DNA of 64,000 bases from Magnetococcales bacterium (GCA_015232395.1 JADFZT010000006.1:25819-89818), one strand, 5' to 3'. Counted from the first letter of the stretch, positions 24,835 through 34,391 are shown. Numbers and translations are program-made. Notes: generated by a model from the letters alone, not told the origin.

Positions 24835-26405
24835 CGAGCCGAGAGATACCACAAAATCGCGGGGGGCTGTTTCTGCTGGGGCTTCTCGCTCCGATACTGC
24901 TGGCGGCGGGTGGGGCGATCTATGCCATCACCGGTGAGCTATCCAATCTGGCGCTGGCCATCCTCTGGGCCGGGGCGCTCTCCCTTTTGCTCTTTTTCTA
25001 TACCCAGTTTGAGACGATCCAGAGATTCATTGGCAGGCGCTCCACCAAATATGGGGTCAACACCTTTTTTATGGTGGCCATCTTTCTGGTCATCGTCACC
25101 CTGGTGGGGGTCATGTCGGTGCGCTACAAGGCCCGCATCGATCTCACCCAGACCGAGCGCTACTCCCTCTCCCCACAGACAGTCAAAGTGCTCAAAAGCC
25201 TGGATCGGGAGGTGGAGGCCATCGCCTTCTACCGCTCTGACGAGCGCACCCGGCAGGCGATGCATGATCTGCTGAAAGAGTATAGCTACCACTCGCCGAA
25301 CTTTAATTTTTGGTTTGTGGATCCCGACAAAAAGCCCGCAGAATCAGCCAAATACGGGGTAACCTCCTATCGCACCACCCTGATACGCAGCGATGGCAAA
25401 CAGGAGATTGTCGGCTTTGAGTCGGAAAACAAGGTCACCAATGCCCTGCTCAAGGTGATCCGGGATGAGATCAAGACCATCTATTTTCTCACCGGTCACG
25501 GGGAAAAGGGCATTGCGGACAAGGCTCAGAACGGCTACGCAGCGGTCAAGGAGGCGTTGGAGAAGGAACACCATGTGGTGAAGGAGTTGGCCCTCTCCCA
25601 GAACCCCGAGGTGCCCAAGGATGCTTCCGTGGTGGTGATAGCCGGTCCCCAGGCCGATTTGATGCCCAGCGAAATGGAACGGATCGATGCCTATGTGCGT
25701 CAGGGGGGGCGGCTGTTGGTACTGGCTGATCCCGGACCTCTGCCGGTTCTGACCTCTATTCTCGAAGGGTATGGCTTTACCCTGAACGAAGATATCGTCA
25801 TCGACAATCAGAGCCAGATGTTTGGGGCCAACTATCTCACCCCGGTGATTGGGGGGTATCACAAAGAACATCCCATCACCCGGGAGTTCAATATTTTCAC
25901 CTTTTTCCCGGTAGCACGCTCAGTGAGCGTGGTTGAAGATCCCGGTCTGGGTCGATTTAATCTGGCCCACACCTCCACCGGTTCGTTTGCTGTCATCGGC
26001 GGTGAGTTGGAGGAGGATAATCCGGAGTTTGACGAGACCAAGCATACCAAGGGACCCCTCACGGTGGCAGCGGTAGCAGGGGTCCGGGTGGAGGGCGGAG
26101 ACATCTCCGGAGAGGGTGAGGGGCTGAATAAATTTGGCAAGGTGGTGCTCTTTGGCGATTCGGATTTTGCAGCCAACGGGCTCATTCAATCCGCTGGAAA
26201 CAGGGATCTTTTTCTCAACACCGTGGACTGGCTGGCTGAAGAGGCAGCCCTGATTGCGGTGCGTCACAAGGAGCCGGGGCTGACACCTCTGACCCTCACC
26301 GGCACCCAGGGAAAACTGGTCTTCTGGCTATCGGTTATCATCATGCCCACCTTTGTTCTGGCACTCGGTGCTGGATTTTTAGCCCGACGGAGGCGTGTGG
26401 GTTGA
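24831..26405 (+). CDS. GldG-like ABC transporter auxiliary protein
   Basis: 524 residues. ATG at 24831 overlaps the permease stop. Three N-terminal helices precede a large extracytoplasmic part beginning RIDLTQTERYSLSPQTVKVLKSL, the hallmark start of GldG-type proteins. It continues with IYFLTGHGEKGI and GGRLLVLADPGP (DUF4350/ABC_transp_aux domains), ends VVLFGDSDFAANGLI, and has one last membrane helix with a basic tail. Family members work with GldA/GldF-like ABC exporters, but their substrate is not settled. It is overlapped by the DUF4340 gene. Confidence 0.85.
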   Translation: MTSREIPQNRGGLFLLGLLAPILLAAGGAIYAITGELSNLALAILWAGALSLLLFFYTQFETIQRFIGRRSTKYGVNTFFMVAIFLVIVTLVGVMSVRYKARIDLTQTERYSLSPQTVKVLKSLDREVEAIAFYRSDERTRQAMHDLLKEYSYHSPNFNFWFVDPDKKPAESAKYGVTSYRTTLIRSDGKQEIVGFESENKVTNALLKVIRDEIKTIYFLTGHGEKGIADKAQNGYAAVKEALEKEHHVVKELALSQNPEVPKDASVVVIAGPQADLMPSEMERIDAYVRQGGRLLVLADPGPLPVLTSILEGYGFTLNEDIVIDNQSQMFGANYLTPVIGGYHKEHPITREFNIFTFFPVARSVSVVEDPGLGRFNLAHTSTGSFAVIGGELEEDNPEFDETKHTKGPLTVAAVAGVRVEGGDISGEGEGLNKFGKVVLFGDSDFAANGLIQSAGNRDLFLNTVDWLAEEAALIAVRHKEPGLTPLTLTGTQGKLVFWLSVIIMPTFVLALGAGFLARRRRVG

Positions 26406-27361
26406 CTCTCTTTCGCAAATCCCTCTTCTGGTTGATCGCCCTGCTGGTGTTGGGCGGCACCTTCGAAATGATGGAGCGGGGCTCTGAGGAGTCCAAGCGG
26501 GTGGAGGCGGAAAAACTCCGTCTCCTCTCCTTCCTGCCCGAGGCGGTCACCGGTTTTTGGATCCAGGATCGGCAAGGCTCTCTCCAGGCTCGGGCAGAGC
26601 GGGATGGCGAAGGGTGGCGTCTCACCGAACCCCTTGGGGTGGCGGGAGATTCCGAGGCCATCGATAAAATCCTCGCCAATGTGGTTAACGCCCGACGGGA
26701 TGCGGTGCTCTTTGATGAGACCGATCCGGGAAAATTAGAGGAACTTGGTCTCAATCCCCCAGTCATAGAGATGGGGCTTGTGACCGCTCATGGGGAGACT
26801 GTGCTCCAGTTCGGGGATAAGGGGCCGACCCATAACGTCGCCTATGCCATGTTCAAGGGGGCTCCCCAGGTTTATCGCATTCATTCAGATGTACCCAAGG
26901 AAGCAGATAAAAAAATTTCCGACCTGCGAGATCGGACCATCCTGGATTTCGACCCCATGACCGTACAGCGGGTGGAGCTGGATCGCCGGGACGAGCTTTT
27001 GGTGGTGATCGAAAACGACAACGCCCGCTGGGACATGCTGAAACCCAAACGCGCCCAGGCAGACATGACCCAGGTGCTGGCAACCCTGTATGAAATTAAA
27101 AATGGCGAGGTGAAAGCCTTTTTGGATGAACCCGACCCGGATCCGGTTCAATATGGACTGGATAATCCTCGAGTGCGCATCACCATTCAAAAACCCGGTC
27201 CGGCCAAACCCCTCTCCCTGGAGGTTGGCAAAAAAGACCGCAGCCGCCGGGGTTATTTTGCCAGGACCGGTGATAACAACTCCGTATTTGTCGTGGAAGA
27301 AAAATTGGTCCATGCCCTCCTCGCTGAACACACCGCCTGGATTGACGAGACCGGTTTATAG
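26402..27361 (+). CDS. DUF4340-family protein
   Basis: 319 residues from a TTG at 26402 that overlaps the preceding stop; GGAGG lies about 6 bases upstream. One N-terminal membrane helix (LFWLIALLVLGGTFEMM) leads to two similar extracytoplasmic domains of DUF4340 type: residues about 40-150 with GWRLTEPLGVAGDSEAIDKILANV, and about 170-310 with WDMLKPKRAQADMTQVLATLYEI. DUF4340 proteins usually close gldAFG-like operons, as here. Their role is unknown; they may form an envelope-spanning or substrate-binding part of the exporter. A 650-base repeat block follows. Confidence 0.8.
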   Translation: MTLFRKSLFWLIALLVLGGTFEMMERGSEESKRVEAEKLRLLSFLPEAVTGFWIQDRQGSLQARAERDGEGWRLTEPLGVAGDSEAIDKILANVVNARRDAVLFDETDPGKLEELGLNPPVIEMGLVTAHGETVLQFGDKGPTHNVAYAMFKGAPQVYRIHSDVPKEADKKISDLRDRTILDFDPMTVQRVELDRRDELLVVIENDNARWDMLKPKRAQADMTQVLATLYEIKNGEVKAFLDEPDPDPVQYGLDNPRVRITIQKPGPAKPLSLEVGKKDRSRRGYFARTGDNNSVFVVEEKLVHALLAEHTAWIDETGL

Positions 27362-27369
27362 AATCTTTG

Positions 27370-28013
27370 CCCTCCTTGGCCGATTGATATTTGGGAATGG
27401 CACACCGGGGTCTTTTTGATAAATAGAGCTTGGAGATGCATCCCAATCCTGTGGAGAATCGGATAAGCAAGTTCAAAGGATAAGACCTTGGGGCTGCGCC
27501 CCAAACCCGCTGGATATGGGATAAGCAAATTCAAAGGATAAGATCAAAAGATAAGACCTTGGGGCTGCGCCCCAAACCCGCTGGATATGGGATAAGCAAG
27601 TTCAAGATAGAATTATAAAGATAAGATCAAAAGATAAGACCTTGGGGCTGCGCCCCAAACCCGCTGGATATGGGATAAGCAAATTCAAGATAGAATTATA
27701 AAGATAAGATCAAAAGATAAGATCAAAAGATAAGATCAAAAGATAAGATCAAAAGATAAGACCTTGGGGCTGCGCCCCAAACCCGCTGGATATTGGATAA
27801 GCAAGTTCAAGATAGAATTATAAAGATAAGATCAAAAGATAAGATCAAAATATAAGATCAAAATATAAGACCTTGGGGCTGCGCCCCAAACCCGCTGGAT
27901 ATGGGATAAGCAAGGATATTGGATAAGCAAGTTCAAAAGATAAGATCAAAAGATAAACCGTGGGCTCTGCCCACACCCGGAAGGGAGATAATCCCCCTTC
28001 ACCCCTAATTATA
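27370..28013. repeat. Block of dispersed palindromic repeats (five type B, one type A)
   Basis: Type B units (ACCTTGGGGCTGCGCCCC then AAACCCGCTGGATAT) start at 27485, 27556, 27639, 27761 and 27870. Each holds a TTGGGGC/GCCCCAA-type hairpin. Between them run A-rich tandem pieces such as AAAAGATAAGATC and GATAAGCAAGTTCAAGATAG. A type A unit (27958-28008) closes the block. No gene fits inside. The irregular spacing rules out CRISPR. The block separates the ABC operon from the solute-binding gene. Confidence 0.9.
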
Positions 28014-28075
28014 AAATCAATGGCAAGTGATCGCCTCACCAGCTTGCTCCTATCCCGGGTAACACTGAAAAGATC

Positions 28076-29332
28076 ATGCTGAATCGCCCAACCACCTCCC
28101 CCCTCCCCCACTTTTTGTTGATTTTGCTTCTCACCCTGACAGGCTGTGGAGAATCACCACAACCACCAGCAGAAGAGCTGGGCAAAGAATCCTGGCGAGC
28201 CGAAGTAGCCGTGCCACCCCCCTCCCAGCCCAAAGCACCCCCCGGAGAACTCGACCGCGCCTTGATGATCGGCGTGGTGGGTCCACTGACCGGTGAAGGA
28301 GCGGAATTCGGCCAGCAAGTTCGGGATGGCCTCATGACCGCAGCCCACGCCTTCAACGATGCCGGAGGAATTGACGGACAACCCATTGGGGTGATCATTG
28401 GGGATAATGAAGGAGATTCGGAACTGACCCGAGGTATCGTGCAGGGATTTCTCCAAAAAAACGTCCTCGCCATCTTTGCCGCCCCCACCGGTTGGTCCAC
28501 CTTTGCAGCAACCCAAATCGTCAATCGCAGCGAAACCCTCTTTATCGCAGTGGGGCCCCGACGGCGCATCAGTCGTAGCGGCCCCTATATCTTTCGGCTG
28601 GCGCTGGCCGACGAAATCGCCATCGCCGCCCTGACCAAAATGGCTGTCTCACAGATGGGGCTTAAGCGATTCGCCCTCGTCACCTCTTCCCTTTATGAAC
28701 ACTCCCTCACCACCAGCGCCCTCTTCAAACAGGCGCTTCCCGTCGAGGGGGGTGAAATCGTCGTGGAAGGAGACACCTATGATACCTATACCGGTCAATC
28801 AGGGCCGGACAAGGTGGTGCCGACCCTTCTTAAAGTCGACCCCCCGGTGGATGGCATTCTTTTTACCGGAGGGGATGAGGAAGGCGCCACTCTCGCCCAA
28901 GCGCTTCAGAAGGCCGGGATCAAAGCCCCCCTCCTGGGCAATGAAGATCTCTTTACCGATCAATTTTTGCAGGCGGGTGGCGAGGCGGTGGTTGGCAGTC
29001 GTCTTTATTCTACCTGGCACCCCAAATCCGATACCCCTCACATGGGTCGTTTCCAAACCGGATTTTCCCAGGTGAGTAAACTGGGGGTGCCGGAACGTTT
29101 TGCCGCACTGGCTTATGACGGCTTCATGCTGTTGGCCGAAGCCATTCAAAAAGCCCGCTCCACCAAGCCCTCCCAGGTACGGGAAGTTTTGGTCAACCCG
29201 GAAGGTTTCCCGGGGGCTACCGGCCAGACCGCATTTGCCGAGGATGGTGAAGCAATCAAAGAGCCTGTCTTGATGGAAGTGCAATCCCTAAACGGCCAAA
29301 TTCAATTTGTGCCGCTGCCGCCAGAGAGTTAA
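28076..29332 (+). CDS. Solute-binding lipoprotein, LivJ/Peripla_BP_6 type
   Basis: 418 residues. A lipoprotein signal (LPHFLLILLLTLTGC) places the lipidated Cys near residue 24. The mature protein has the fold of branched-chain amino-acid-type binding proteins: IGVVGPLTGEGAEFGQQVRDGL and FNDAGGIDGQPIGVIIGDNEGD in lobe I, and GDTYDTYTGQSGPDKVVPTLL in lobe II. No permease or ATPase of this family is nearby. Orphan proteins of this class occur as receptors or as LpoA-like envelope factors. It lies 124 bases before the fused cytochrome b-c gene, so a sensing role for that complex is conceivable but unsupported. Confidence 0.75.
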   Translation: MLNRPTTSPLPHFLLILLLTLTGCGESPQPPAEELGKESWRAEVAVPPPSQPKAPPGELDRALMIGVVGPLTGEGAEFGQQVRDGLMTAAHAFNDAGGIDGQPIGVIIGDNEGDSELTRGIVQGFLQKNVLAIFAAPTGWSTFAATQIVNRSETLFIAVGPRRRISRSGPYIFRLALADEIAIAALTKMAVSQMGLKRFALVTSSLYEHSLTTSALFKQALPVEGGEIVVEGDTYDTYTGQSGPDKVVPTLLKVDPPVDGILFTGGDEEGATLAQALQKAGIKAPLLGNEDLFTDQFLQAGGEAVVGSRLYSTWHPKSDTPHMGRFQTGFSQVSKLGVPERFAALAYDGFMLLAEAIQKARSTKPSQVREVLVNPEGFPGATGQTAFAEDGEAIKEPVLMEVQSLNGQIQFVPLPPES

Positions 29333-29455
29333 TGCCGAATCCACCACCCTGGCACACACGCCATCCGGTCGCCTAACCCACCAGCTACCAACTGGTTTTG
29401 CTGTTTTTGACATGAAATCGTGTTTTCCCCGCTCATCAGGAGGTCCTTCAGCACC

Positions 29456-30586
29456 ATGAAACCGGAACGTTACCACTGGCGTCACTTTTTTGGGGGCGTC
29501 GCCTTCGTCCTGCTCTTTCTCCAATTTGCCACCGGCCTGTTTTTGACGCTCTTTTATGAGCCCAATATCAAAGAGGCCTATGCCAGCGTTCAGTATCTCT
29601 ATAAGGATTTTCCCGTTGGAGCGTGGTTGCGGGACTCCCATCGCTGGATCGCCCTGTTCATGCTCACCGCCCTGGTGGTGCACATTGTCCGCAGCCTGCT
29701 GAGGAAGGATTTTACCCTGCCTGACGGCAAGGTAACCTGGGTGACGGGATCACTCATGATCCTGCCCATCCTGGCTTTTTTGGTCACGGGCTTCATCCTG
29801 CCCTGGGAGTGGAAAGGGTATTGGTGGATGGAGATCATACCCAACTATTTTGGGGTGCTCCCGCTGGTGGGTGAAAGTATTAAAAGCTGGTTGATCGACT
29901 TTTTCACCATGAACCGTGCCTTTGTCGCCCACGTGCTGATCCTGCCGGTGGTGACTCTGATTCTGGCTGATTTTCATATCCTCATGAAGATGCGCAAGCG
30001 TAAGCGGGGGGGTATCACCAACTATCTGTTGCGTCACGGACTCATCACCATCCCCTTTTTCGTGGCCATCGCGGTATTGGCGCTGAAAATTCCCATGCCT
30101 ACCGAAGATCCCATGGTAATCCCCATGCCCCTGGAAGGAACTTACATTCCGGCCGCAGAGTGGTTCTTCCTGATTTTCCTGGTGCCGTTCATGTATTTCA
30201 AGGAGGGTCTCACAGCACCCCTGCTGGGCTTTTATCTGCCCCTCTTTCTCTTTTTGGCGCTGACGCTGCTGCCCTTCTTCTGGAAGAAAAAGAAAGCCGA
30301 CAAAGAGGAGAGTGGAGAGAGTCAAACCGCCCCCGCCAAAAAGTCGATAGCCGCCAAAATTTTTGCCACCGCCAGCGTGATTTTTGTCACGGGTATCGTG
30401 CTGGGGGGGCTCTATTGGGGTAACCATCTCTCACCCACCCTGGGTTGCAACTCCTGCCACAATGTTTATCTCGGCACCCGCATGGGCATCCCACCGGAAA
30501 CCTATAAGGATCGCCAGAAGATACCGGTCCTGGACGACAATCAATGGATGGTGGAACACTGGTTTTTCCCCCAGGTGGTGTGGTAG
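29456..30586 (+). CDS. Fused cytochrome b (b6 plus subunit IV) with C-terminal c haem
   Basis: 376 residues from the ATG at 29456, which follows AGGAGG by 12 bases; a GTG at 29420 is possible. The first half has the b-haem ligands in DSHRWIALF...VVHIV and VAHVLILPV...DFHILM and the phrase FILPWEWKGYWW. The second half has AAEWFFLIFLVPFMY in place of PEWY. A last helix leads to a c-haem site, CNSCHN, and the tail HWFFPQVVW. It matches the two split genes at 17526 and 18183 end to end, so they are paralogues. No Rieske or c1 gene is near. A quinol:cytochrome c oxidoreductase role is likely by family. Confidence 0.85.
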   Translation: MKPERYHWRHFFGGVAFVLLFLQFATGLFLTLFYEPNIKEAYASVQYLYKDFPVGAWLRDSHRWIALFMLTALVVHIVRSLLRKDFTLPDGKVTWVTGSLMILPILAFLVTGFILPWEWKGYWWMEIIPNYFGVLPLVGESIKSWLIDFFTMNRAFVAHVLILPVVTLILADFHILMKMRKRKRGGITNYLLRHGLITIPFFVAIAVLALKIPMPTEDPMVIPMPLEGTYIPAAEWFFLIFLVPFMYFKEGLTAPLLGFYLPLFLFLALTLLPFFWKKKKADKEESGESQTAPAKKSIAAKIFATASVIFVTGIVLGGLYWGNHLSPTLGCNSCHNVYLGTRMGIPPETYKDRQKIPVLDDNQWMVEHWFFPQVVW

Positions 30587-30634
30587 ATCCCAAACGCTTT
30601 TCCTGCAAAATTGTGGGGATTTGAAAGGGGCCAC

Positions 30635-30661
30635 TTGACAATAACCCACAACAATTAATAC
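30635..30661 (+). promoter_or_regulatory. Possible sigma70-type promoter
   Basis: TTGACA at 30635-30640 and TAATAC at 30656-30661 with a short 15-base spacer, about 170 bases before the peptidase start. The -35 is perfect and the -10 is poor. Confidence 0.3.
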
Positions 30662-30828
30662 AGTCTGTCGGTTTTTCATTTGAAGAACTGCGTCATCCTG
30701 ATATGGCCGATTTCAGAAAAAATGGCTCTCTTGGAAGGCGCACTGAAAAACGGACTGAATCTTGCACAACCACGGAAGGCGGTGTCGACCGGCCAAAAAG
30801 AGTCAACGACTTGAAGCCCGAGGACGTT

Positions 30829-32568
30829 ATGCTTTCCGGAAAGAAAAAAAGACAAGTGGCAAACCACGCGATCTACCGTAGCCAAGTCAGAAAAGCCCGG
30901 CGGGCCAGGAAGCGCAATGCGCATTTTCTCCTGGTCATGTTTTTGAGCGCTCTGGCACTGATAACGGCTCATCGGGTTTTGGATGCCCATACGGGTAATC
31001 CACCAGCGGTTTATCGGACAGCAACCCAGCAGGAATACTTCGATGCCGGTCAGACTGATCTGCAAGAAGATGAGCTGGCAGCGCCCCGCAAGCGCATTGT
31101 TTATGAGCGGGTAGGCCGGGGAGATACCTTATCGGTTCTCCTCCAGCGTCATGACGTTCCCATGAAAAGCGTCACGGCTCTGACAAACGCCAGCAAATCA
31201 GCCCATGATTTGACACGGCATTTCCGAGTGGGGCAGCTGATTCGCCTGACTTTCGATACGGGCAACAAGCTCACCACCATGGAATATGAGGTGAGCCCCC
31301 AGCGGACCCTGGTGATTGCCAGCCAAGGCAATAACCTGTTCGAAGCCCGGATGGAAGCGACCCCCTTTGTGGGGAACACCCGGATTTCACCTTCGGAATC
31401 CCCAACCAACCCCATTACGGTCTCTTCGAATCGGGATAAAGAAGAGACCGGCCCCCGGGTGGTGAACGAAACCGTTCGCCCCGGGGATGTGCTGACCGGG
31501 GTTCTGGGTCGCCGGAATATTTCCTGGGATACTTCTCTTGCGGTGGCCAAGGCGGCCAAGCCGGTGTTTGATCTGGCCCGCCATCTTCAACCTGGTCGCA
31601 CCGTGCAGCTGGTCTTTGGTGAGACCGGTCGCCTCAACAGTCTCACCTATCCCTTGGCTGATGATCGTCTGCTCAAAGTGGACCGGCTGGAAAATGGCCG
31701 ATTCAATGCCCACTTCGAGAAAAAGAACTATGACGTCAAAATCAAGAGTGTCACAGGGGTCATCAACGACTCGCTCTTTTTGACCGCCAAACGGCAGGGT
31801 CTCTCCCAGCCGGTGGCCGTCAAACTGGCAGGGCTTTTTGAATGGGACGTGGACTTTGCCCGGGACATTCGAAAAGGGGATCGCTTCACCGTCGTTTTCG
31901 AGACCCTTTACCAAAACGGCAAGTTTATCAAAAACGGTGAAATTCTCGCCGCTGAGTTTATCAACAAGGGACACAAGCTTCAGGTGGTGCGCTACACCAA
32001 CCCCGATGGTCACACCGGCTACTATGACAGCAAGGGGCAGAACATCGAAAAAATGTTTATCCGTGCCCCGGTGGACTTCACCCGCATCTCTTCACGCTTT
32101 TCCAGCAAGCGCAAGCATCCGGTCTTTGGCTTCACCCGGGCACATAAGGGTGTTGACTATGCCGCTCCCAAGGGCACCCCGATTCGCTCCTCCGGTAACG
32201 GTAAGGTGGTTTTTAAGGGTCGCAAGGGTGGCTTCGGCAATCTGGTCATCATCCGCCACAACTCCAAATACACCACCGCTTACGCCCACATGACCCGCTA
32301 TGCACGCAATCTCAAGCGGGGCCAGCGGGTAAAACAGGGGCAGGTGATCGGTTATGTGGGTGCGACGGGTGCTGCTACCGGCCCTCACCTCCACTATGAA
32401 GTCCGCGTCAACGGCAAGCAGGTCAATCCTCTCTCCATTCAGATGCCGTCCAAGCACTCCATCTCGCCCAAGCACATGAAAGATTTCCGGGCCAGAACCA
32501 GAACGCTGCTGGCACAATCCGAGCCTGTCTCCACTGAGATGGCTGCACTTTCCCTGAAAAACAACTAA
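30829..32568 (+). CDS. M23-family murein endopeptidase, MepM-like
   Basis: 579 residues from the ATG at 30829 (GAGG 5 bases upstream); an ATG at 30703 would add 42 polar residues without a ribosome-binding site. A basic N-terminus and one membrane helix (HFLLVMFLSALALI) anchor it. Two LysM/OapA-like modules follow, with VGRGDTLSVLLQRHDV and VRPGDVLTGVLGRRNI. The C-terminal peptidase has the zinc motifs HKGVDYAAPKGTPI and PHLHYEVRVNGKQVNP plus AYAHM. It cleaves peptide cross-links in peptidoglycan during wall growth. Length and layout match MepM/YebA proteins with an extra repeat. Confidence 0.85.
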   Translation: MLSGKKKRQVANHAIYRSQVRKARRARKRNAHFLLVMFLSALALITAHRVLDAHTGNPPAVYRTATQQEYFDAGQTDLQEDELAAPRKRIVYERVGRGDTLSVLLQRHDVPMKSVTALTNASKSAHDLTRHFRVGQLIRLTFDTGNKLTTMEYEVSPQRTLVIASQGNNLFEARMEATPFVGNTRISPSESPTNPITVSSNRDKEETGPRVVNETVRPGDVLTGVLGRRNISWDTSLAVAKAAKPVFDLARHLQPGRTVQLVFGETGRLNSLTYPLADDRLLKVDRLENGRFNAHFEKKNYDVKIKSVTGVINDSLFLTAKRQGLSQPVAVKLAGLFEWDVDFARDIRKGDRFTVVFETLYQNGKFIKNGEILAAEFINKGHKLQVVRYTNPDGHTGYYDSKGQNIEKMFIRAPVDFTRISSRFSSKRKHPVFGFTRAHKGVDYAAPKGTPIRSSGNGKVVFKGRKGGFGNLVIIRHNSKYTTAYAHMTRYARNLKRGQRVKQGQVIGYVGATGAATGPHLHYEVRVNGKQVNPLSIQMPSKHSISPKHMKDFRARTRTLLAQSEPVSTEMAALSLKNN

Positions 32569-32578
32569 TCCTCGTCGG

Positions 32579-33454
32579 GTGACTAGCCCAGAGCGCTGGA
32601 GCGTCCGACGACTTCTCAATTGGTCCACCCCCTGGCTTGAAAAGCAGGGGGTGGAAAATCCCCGCCTGGACAGTGAACTTCTCCTGGCCCACGCTATCGG
32701 GCTCAAACGTTTGGATCTCTTTCTCGATCCCGACCGCCCTCTGATTCCCGCAGAACTCGCCCGATTCAAATCTTTGATCAAACGTCGTGCCCATCGGGAA
32801 CCCACAGCGCTTATCCTGGGTATTCGGGGTTTTTGGAAACTCGACTTTTTGATTCATCCCGGAGTGTTGATTCCCCGCCCTGAGAGTGAGCGAATCATCG
32901 AGGCCGTTCTGGAAAAATTTCCGGATCAAGAGAGCCCTCTCGCCCTCCTGGATATCGGGGTGGGGCCGGGGACGCTGCTCTTCACTCTTCTCAGTGAATA
33001 TCCCCAGGCGACAGGGGTGGGGTGTGATCTTTCACAAACCGCTTTGGCGTGTGCGCGGGAAAATGGGGAAGCCCTGAAACTTCTTGATCGCACCACCCTT
33101 CTCCAGGGTGACCTCACCGCGCCCCTTGATACAAACACCCGTTTTGATCTCATCGTCTCCAATCCCCCCTATATCACCGATAAGGAGATGGCTGATCTGG
33201 CTCCGGAAGTGCGGGAGTGGGAACCTCGGGAGGCGTTATGGGGGGGAGAGGATGGTCTGGATCTTTATCGACGGCTCCTGCCCGACGCCCTGCCCTTTCT
33301 CAAAGCCCAGGGGGTGATGATGGTGGAGATTGGCCATACCCAGGGGGAAGCGGTCGCCCGGTTGATGACCCAAGCGGGATTTTGTGAGGTGACGATCCTG
33401 CTCGATTATGGCCGACGCTCTCGGGTGGTGGTGGGAGTAAAGGGGAATGGCTAG
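32579..33454 (+). CDS. prmC: Release-factor glutamine methyltransferase PrmC (HemK)
   Basis: 291 residues from a GTG at 32579. An N-terminal helical domain (about 1-85) contains NPRLDSELLLAHAIG, and a Rossmann methyltransferase domain has the SAM motif LDIGVGPGTLLF (near 123-134). The catalytic NPPY sits in IVSNPPYIT near residue 195. It methylates the Gln of the GGQ motif in release factors 1 and 2. The stop overlaps the start of the phosphoesterase gene by 8 bases, so both are in one transcript. The ribosome-binding site for the GTG is weak. Confidence 0.9.
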   Translation: MTSPERWSVRRLLNWSTPWLEKQGVENPRLDSELLLAHAIGLKRLDLFLDPDRPLIPAELARFKSLIKRRAHREPTALILGIRGFWKLDFLIHPGVLIPRPESERIIEAVLEKFPDQESPLALLDIGVGPGTLLFTLLSEYPQATGVGCDLSQTALACARENGEALKLLDRTTLLQGDLTAPLDTNTRFDLIVSNPPYITDKEMADLAPEVREWEPREALWGGEDGLDLYRRLLPDALPFLKAQGVMMVEIGHTQGEAVARLMTQAGFCEVTILLDYGRRSRVVVGVKGNG

Positions 33455-34391
33455 CCCCAACCCTCCCCATCGCCAAGCCTGGATTCAAGGGCGCACCCAA
33501 CGGGAAAACCAGCTCCTGGCCTCTCCGGGGCATGGTCGGCGCATGCGCTATCGCAAGTTGATTCACGCCTGTAAAGCGCCTCTTACCTGGTTGGGCATCT
33601 ATCAATGGGGGATGGCCAACGCCCGGAAGGTTCATATCACCTCGCACACCCTCCCCTTTGCCACCCTCCCCACCTCTTTTCAGGGCTATCGGATTTTGCA
33701 TCTGTCGGATCTGCACTTTGGTATTTTGGCCGGGTTTGGGAAAGAGCTGGCCCGACAGCTCCAGAACCTGGAGGTGGATCTGGTGCTTTTTACCGGCGAC
33801 CTCAATCACGGCCCCTCTCCAGAAAGCCCGGAGACCCCTCTTGAAACCACCCTGGCTGAAACCCGTTGCCTGCTCGATGTGCTCAACCCCCGGGATGGTT
33901 TTGTGGCGGTGATGGGCAATCATGATCGGGCGGCGATGTGGGGGCCACTGGAGGAGATGGGGGTTCGGGTGTTGGTCAACGAAAGCCACACCATCAAACG
34001 CCACAGGGACCAAATCCACCTGGTCGGCACCGATGATGTTCACCGCTTTGACACCCCTGAAGCTGAAGCAGCGCTGGTGAAGGCCCCTTCGGGATTTCGC
34101 ATCGCCCTGGTGCACTCCACGGGTTTGGCTGATGGGGCTGCCCGAGCGGGTTTTGATCTCTATCTGTGTGGCCACAACCATGGGGGGCAGATCTGCCTAC
34201 CCGGCGGCATCCCTCTGGTGGGTAGCCGCTCCCGCCCCTATGGACGTTGCGCTTCCGGATTTTGGCAGGTGGGTGAGATGACCGGATTTACCAGCCGGGG
34301 AGCGGGTGTCGCCTACCCCCCCCTGCGTTTTAACTGTCCCGGGGAGGCGGTGGTTTTGACGTTGGTGGGGGATCAAGAGGGATCACACTAA
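33447..34391 (+). CDS. Metallophosphoesterase (calcineurin-like), YaeI/YkuE-like
   Basis: 314 residues. All metal-binding motifs of the calcineurin-like superfamily are present in order: LSDLHFG (near 90), FTGDLNHG (near 118), MGNHDR (near 155), ALVHST (near 220) and LCGHNHGGQICLP (near 240). The order and the final GHNHGGQ resemble YaeI/YkuE phosphodiesterases, which act on lipid A precursors or other phosphodiesters at the membrane. There is no signal peptide; the basic N-terminus of about 45 residues precedes the domain. It overlaps prmC by 8 bases. Confidence 0.8.
   Translation: MASPNPPHRQAWIQGRTQRENQLLASPGHGRRMRYRKLIHACKAPLTWLGIYQWGMANARKVHITSHTLPFATLPTSFQGYRILHLSDLHFGILAGFGKELARQLQNLEVDLVLFTGDLNHGPSPESPETPLETTLAETRCLLDVLNPRDGFVAVMGNHDRAAMWGPLEEMGVRVLVNESHTIKRHRDQIHLVGTDDVHRFDTPEAEAALVKAPSGFRIALVHSTGLADGAARAGFDLYLCGHNHGGQICLPGGIPLVGSRSRPYGRCASGFWQVGEMTGFTSRGAGVAYPPLRFNCPGEAVVLTLVGDQEGSH

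Noticed and set aside
27485-27910. Possible CRISPR array
   Set aside because: Units are palindromic, spacing varies from 71 to 122 bases, the spacers repeat one another, and no cas genes are near.
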